Assembly: GCF_000622145.1 (NCBI RefSeq)
Contig: NZ_JHWH01000002.1
Span: forward strand, 7,501 to 71,500
DNA length: 64,000 nucleotides
From: Paracoccus yeei ATCC BAA-599
GTDB lineage: Bacteria > Pseudomonadota > Alphaproteobacteria > Rhodobacterales > Rhodobacteraceae
Direction of reading: 5' to 3'
The translations under genes were made by a program, and so were the position numbers. The notes under the pieces are model-generated. The model saw nothing but the letters and a program-made list of their open reading frames with translations, was not told the DNA's origin and searched no databases. Below, piece after piece: positions 60,954 to 64,000 of the stretch. Position 1 is the first letter of the stretch. Every line of letters starts with the position of its first letter.

Positions 60954-62834
60954 ATGAAAACCTCGATCGCAACGGTATCCTTGTCGGGCAACCTGACCGA
61001 GAAGCTGACCGCCATCGCCGCCGCCGGCTTTGACGGGATCGAGATTTTCGAACAGGATTTCATCGCCTCGGACTTCAGCCCGGCCGAGGTCGGGCGCATG
61101 GTGCGCGACCAGGGGCTAGAGATCACCCTGTTCCAGCCCTTCCGCGACTTCGAGGGCCTGCCCGAGCCCCACCGCTCGCGCGCCTTTGCCCGCGCTGCGC
61201 GCAAGTTCGAGCTGATGAACCAGCTGGGCACCGATCTGGTGCTGTTCTGTTCCTCGCTGCACCCAGCGGCGATGGGCGGCATCGACCGCATGGCCGCCGA
61301 CTTCCATGACCTGGGCGAGCTTGCCCGCCAATACGGCATCCGCGTCGGGTACGAGGCGCTGTGCTGGGGCCGCTTCGTCAACGACCACCGCGACGCATGG
61401 GAGGTCGTGCGCCGCGCCGACCATCCGAACATCGGGCTGATCCTCGACAGCTTTCACACGCTGGCGCGCCGGATCGACCCCGACAGCATTCGCGCGATCC
61501 CGGCCGACAAGATCTTTTTCGTGCAGATGGCGGACGCGCCGGCCATCGACATGGACCTGCTGTACTGGTCGCGCCACTTCCGCAACATGCCGGGCGAGGG
61601 CGACCTGGACGTCACCCGCTTCATGCGCGCGGTCATGGCAACGGGCTATGACGGCTGGCTCAGCCTGGAAATCTTCAACGACCAGTTCCGCGCGGGGCTG
61701 CCCCGGCTGGTGGCGCTGGACGGGCACCGCAGCCTGATCGCGGTGCAGGACCGCGCCCGGCGCGCCGAGCCGGCGCTGCAAACCGACCTGCCCGATTTCC
61801 CGCCCCCTCAGCAGGTCGGCGGCATCCAGTTCATCGAGTTCGCCACCAGCGAGGACGAGGCCCCGGCGCTGGGTGCGCTGCTGGCCGCGACGGGCTTCCA
61901 GCCCGCCGGGCGCCATGTCTCCAAGGCCGTGACGCTGTGGCGGCAGGGCGATGCGAACGTGCTGGTCAACACCGACCCGCGCGGCTTTGCCCGCACCTCT
62001 TACGTGGCGCATGGCACGACCGTTTCCGAAATCGGGCTGAACCTGCCCGACGCGCAGGCAGCGCATGCCCGCGCGACCGCGCTGCTGGCACAGCCCCATG
62101 CCCAGGACGTCGGCGCGGGCGAGCTGTCGATTCCCGCCATCCGGGGCGTCTCGGGCAGCGTCATGCGGTTCCTGGACAGCCGCTCGGACCTCGCCAACAT
62201 CTGGCAGGTCGATTTCCGCATCGACCAGCCGCAGGTCGCGGGCGCCGGCATCACCGGCATCGACCACCTGGGCCAGACCATGCCCTATGACGAGATGCTG
62301 TCGTCGTCGCTGTTCTACACCGAAATCTTCGACGCGCAGAAATCGCCCATGGTGGACGTGATCGACCCCGACGGGCTGGTGCGGTCGCTGGCCATCCGCT
62401 CGGGCGGGATGCGCGTCACCCTGAACGGGGCCGAGGCGCGCCGCACCCTGGCCGGCCGCTTCATCGAGGAAAGCCTGGGCTCGTCGGTCCAGCACATCGC
62501 ATTCGCCAGCGCCGACATCTTCACGACCGCCGCGGCGCTGGAGGGGCTGGGCTTTCCGGCCCTGCGCATCGGCGCGAATTATTACGACGACGTGGCCGCC
62601 CGATTCGGCCTTGACGCGGCGCTGACCGAGCGGCTGCGCCGCCACAACGTCATGTATGACGAGGACGCGGGCGGCCAGTTCTTCCAGCTGTATTCCACCC
62701 CGCGCGAGGACGGATTCTTTCTGGAAATCGTCCAGCGTCAGGGGAATTACGCGGGATACGGCGCGCCGAACGCGCCCTTCCGCATCGCCGCCCAGAAACG
62801 CACGGCCCGCCCGGCGGGAATGCCGCGCGCCTAG
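60954..62834 (+). CDS. 3-dehydroshikimate dehydratase, QuiC-type fusion (TIM barrel plus HPPD-like domain)
   Basis: A 626-residue two-domain protein. The N-terminal xylose-isomerase-like TIM barrel (about 1-275) carries metal and substrate residues in GYEALCWGRFVNDHRDAW and IGLILDSFHTLARRIDP. The C-terminal vicinal-oxygen-chelate domains (about 290-620) resemble 4-hydroxyphenylpyruvate dioxygenase: GITGIDHLGQTMPYDEM, VQHIAFASADIF and FFLEIVQRQGNY supply the metal ligands. This matches QuiC1/QsuB-type dehydratases, which convert 3-dehydroshikimate to protocatechuate in quinate/shikimate breakdown. Divergent from the FAD dehydrogenase. Confidence 0.88.
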   Translation: MKTSIATVSLSGNLTEKLTAIAAAGFDGIEIFEQDFIASDFSPAEVGRMVRDQGLEITLFQPFRDFEGLPEPHRSRAFARAARKFELMNQLGTDLVLFCSSLHPAAMGGIDRMAADFHDLGELARQYGIRVGYEALCWGRFVNDHRDAWEVVRRADHPNIGLILDSFHTLARRIDPDSIRAIPADKIFFVQMADAPAIDMDLLYWSRHFRNMPGEGDLDVTRFMRAVMATGYDGWLSLEIFNDQFRAGLPRLVALDGHRSLIAVQDRARRAEPALQTDLPDFPPPQQVGGIQFIEFATSEDEAPALGALLAATGFQPAGRHVSKAVTLWRQGDANVLVNTDPRGFARTSYVAHGTTVSEIGLNLPDAQAAHARATALLAQPHAQDVGAGELSIPAIRGVSGSVMRFLDSRSDLANIWQVDFRIDQPQVAGAGITGIDHLGQTMPYDEMLSSSLFYTEIFDAQKSPMVDVIDPDGLVRSLAIRSGGMRVTLNGAEARRTLAGRFIEESLGSSVQHIAFASADIFTTAAALEGLGFPALRIGANYYDDVAARFGLDAALTERLRRHNVMYDEDAGGQFFQLYSTPREDGFFLEIVQRQGNYAGYGAPNAPFRIAAQKRTARPAGMPRA

Positions 62835-62841
62835 GCGCGTG

Positions 62842-63249
62842 TTATTCCCACCAGCGATCGATGGCGGCGATATCGTCGTCCGACCAGCCGAAATGATGGG
62901 CGAATTCATGGACCACGACATGGCCCACCAGCGCGCCCAGGGTAACGTCGCCGCGCGCGGCCCATTCGTCCAGGATGGCACGGCGGAACAACCAGACCGT
63001 GTCGGGGAAATGCTGCGGCTCGCTGGCCGATTTCTCGGTCATCGGCACCCCGTCGTAAAGGCCGGTCAGGTCCAGCGGGTCGTCGATCTCCAGCTCGTCC
63101 AGCACGTCCTCGGCCGCGAAATCCTCGACCCGCAGCACGACCTGCGCGGCGGGGCCGGCGAATTCCGGCGGCAGGGCGGCAATGGCCTCGCGCGCCATTT
63201 CCTCGATCAGGGCCGCGTCGGGTGCCTCGGCAGTCTTCCAGTCCAGCAT
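62842..63249 (-). CDS. small zincin-like metallopeptidase-family protein
   Basis: A 135-residue protein with a VVVHEFAHHFGWSDDDI motif, a HExxH zinc site, near its C-terminus; the N-terminal LPPEFAGPAAQVVLRVEDF fits the MTH_138/DUF1025 metallopeptidase family. Activity is not established for relatives. Ends seven bases after the convergent dehydratase stop. Confidence 0.88.
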   Translation of the reverse strand: MLDWKTAEAPDAALIEEMAREAIAALPPEFAGPAAQVVLRVEDFAAEDVLDELEIDDPLDLTGLYDGVPMTEKSASEPQHFPDTVWLFRRAILDEWAARGDVTLGALVGHVVVHEFAHHFGWSDDDIAAIDRWWE

Positions 63250-63327
63250 CGCATCACCTCGTCCTTAGGCCCCGATATGGACAAAAACCGCCGTTTGTGA
63301 AAGAGCGAAGCCGACAGGAGACCATCC

Positions 63328-64000
63328 ATGACCACCACCCGCTTTGCCCCCTCGCCCACCGGCCACATCCATGTCGGCAACCTGCGCACGGCGCTGATGA
63401 ACTATCTGATCGCGCGCAAGGCGGGCGGTACCTTCATCCTGCGCCTCGACGATACGGACCGCGAGCGGTCCAAGCAGGAATATGCGGACGGCATCCAGCG
63501 CGACCTGGAATGGCTGGGCCTGACCTGGGACCGGATCGAACGCCAGTCGGACCGGCTGGACCGCTATGCCGAGGCGGCCGAGGGGCTGCGTGCCGCCGGC
63601 CGGCTTTACGAGGTGTTCGAGACCCCGACCGAGCTGGACCTGAAGCGCAAGAAGCAGCTGAACATGGGCAAGCCGCCGGTCTACGACCGCGCCGGGCTGA
63701 ACCTGTCGGACGAGGACAAGGCGCGTCTGCGGGCCGAGGGCCGGGACGGCTATTGGCGCTTCCTGCTGGATCAGGAGCGGATCGAGTGGCCGGACGGCAT
63801 CCTGGGCGACATTTCCATCGACGCGGCGTCCGTGTCCGACCCCGTTCTGATCCGCGCCGACGGGCAGGTGCTTTATACCTTCGCGTCTTCGGTCGATGAC
63901 GCCGACATGGGCGTCACCCATATCGTGCGCGGCGCCGACCATGTGACGAACACCGCGACGCAAATCCAGATCATCCGCGCGCTGGGCGCCACGCCGCCGG
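63328..64000 (+). CDS. gltX: glutamyl-tRNA synthetase, 5' part (runs off the window)
   Basis: Reading from the ATG at 63328 the frame stays open to the window end (224 codons). It starts [20 protein letters not shown] with the HIGH-type motif (HVGN) and continues [19 protein letters not shown], the class-I GluRS signature. GACAGGAG precedes the ATG. The KMSK region and anticodon-binding part are beyond the edge. Confidence 0.94.
   Translation, partial: MTTTRFAPSPTGHIHVGNLRTALMNYLIARKAGGTFILRLDDTDRERSKQEYADGIQRDLEWLGLTWDRIERQSDRLDRYAEAAEGLRAAGRLYEVFETPTELDLKRKKQLNMGKPPVYDRAGLNLSDEDKARLRAEGRDGYWRFLLDQERIEWPDGILGDISIDAASVSDPVLIRADGQVLYTFASSVDDADMGVTHIVRGADHVTNTATQIQIIRALGATPP

Overview
The window is GC-rich DNA with the gene content and order of an alphaproteobacterium of the Rhodobacteraceae, most likely Paracoccus or a close relative. 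Supporting points are RNase E with an acidic insert in its S1 domain, a single-cysteine IscR of the Rhodobacter type, the rpmH-rnpA-yidD and yidC-MOSC-engB-argB blocks, the cysK-trgB pair, and the carboxynorspermidine route to polyamines. The genus is inferred from protein character; no database was consulted.

Layout. 1-13.8 kb: start of a probable thioesterase, ccdA, rne, an AT-richer lipoprotein gene, a DctB/DctD-like two-component pair whose regulator lacks the sigma-54 contact loop, purQ, icd, a tandem HD-domain protein, an alpha/beta hydrolase, iscR and a periplasmic protein with VaFE-like repeats. 13.9-19.7 kb: polyamine genes (carboxynorspermidine decarboxylase and dehydrogenase), a GlxA-type regulator, a rhamnosyltransferase-like protein, tRNA-Arg(CCU) and a LacI-type regulator. 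19.9-35.2 kb: housekeeping genes map, cinA-like, phhB, cls, accD-folC, zapE, an MFS transporter, a large MscS-type channel, cysK, trgB and tRNA-Ser(CGA).

35.25-44.68 kb: a 9.4-kb integrated element in the 3' end of tRNA-Ser, bounded by an exact 15-bp repeat. Reading leftwards from its right end it carries a P4-type integrase, an unknown gene, an AlpA regulator, a RepB-primase/VapE replication protein, an iteron array that looks like its origin, and seven tightly overlapping small genes. A NYN nuclease sits alone beside the tRNA. I see no capsid, tail or large terminase gene, so it resembles a phage satellite or phage-inducible island. This is the most novel part of the window.

44.7-54 kb: a minus-strand run (rpmH, rnpA, yidD, ttcA, degenerate EAL protein, yidC, MOSC protein, engB, argB, sixA-like, aroE-like), mostly translation and membrane-biogenesis genes. 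54.2-58 kb: an orphan histidine kinase, tRNA-Arg(ACG) and a copper-handling cluster (DUF2946-like protein, YcnI-PCuAC fusion, Sco). 58.3-62.8 kb: a divergent catabolic locus (sugar-phosphate-isomerase-like protein, FAD dehydrogenase, QuiC-type dehydroshikimate dehydratase) around an IclR-type operator. The window ends with a small metallopeptidase and the 5' part of gltX.
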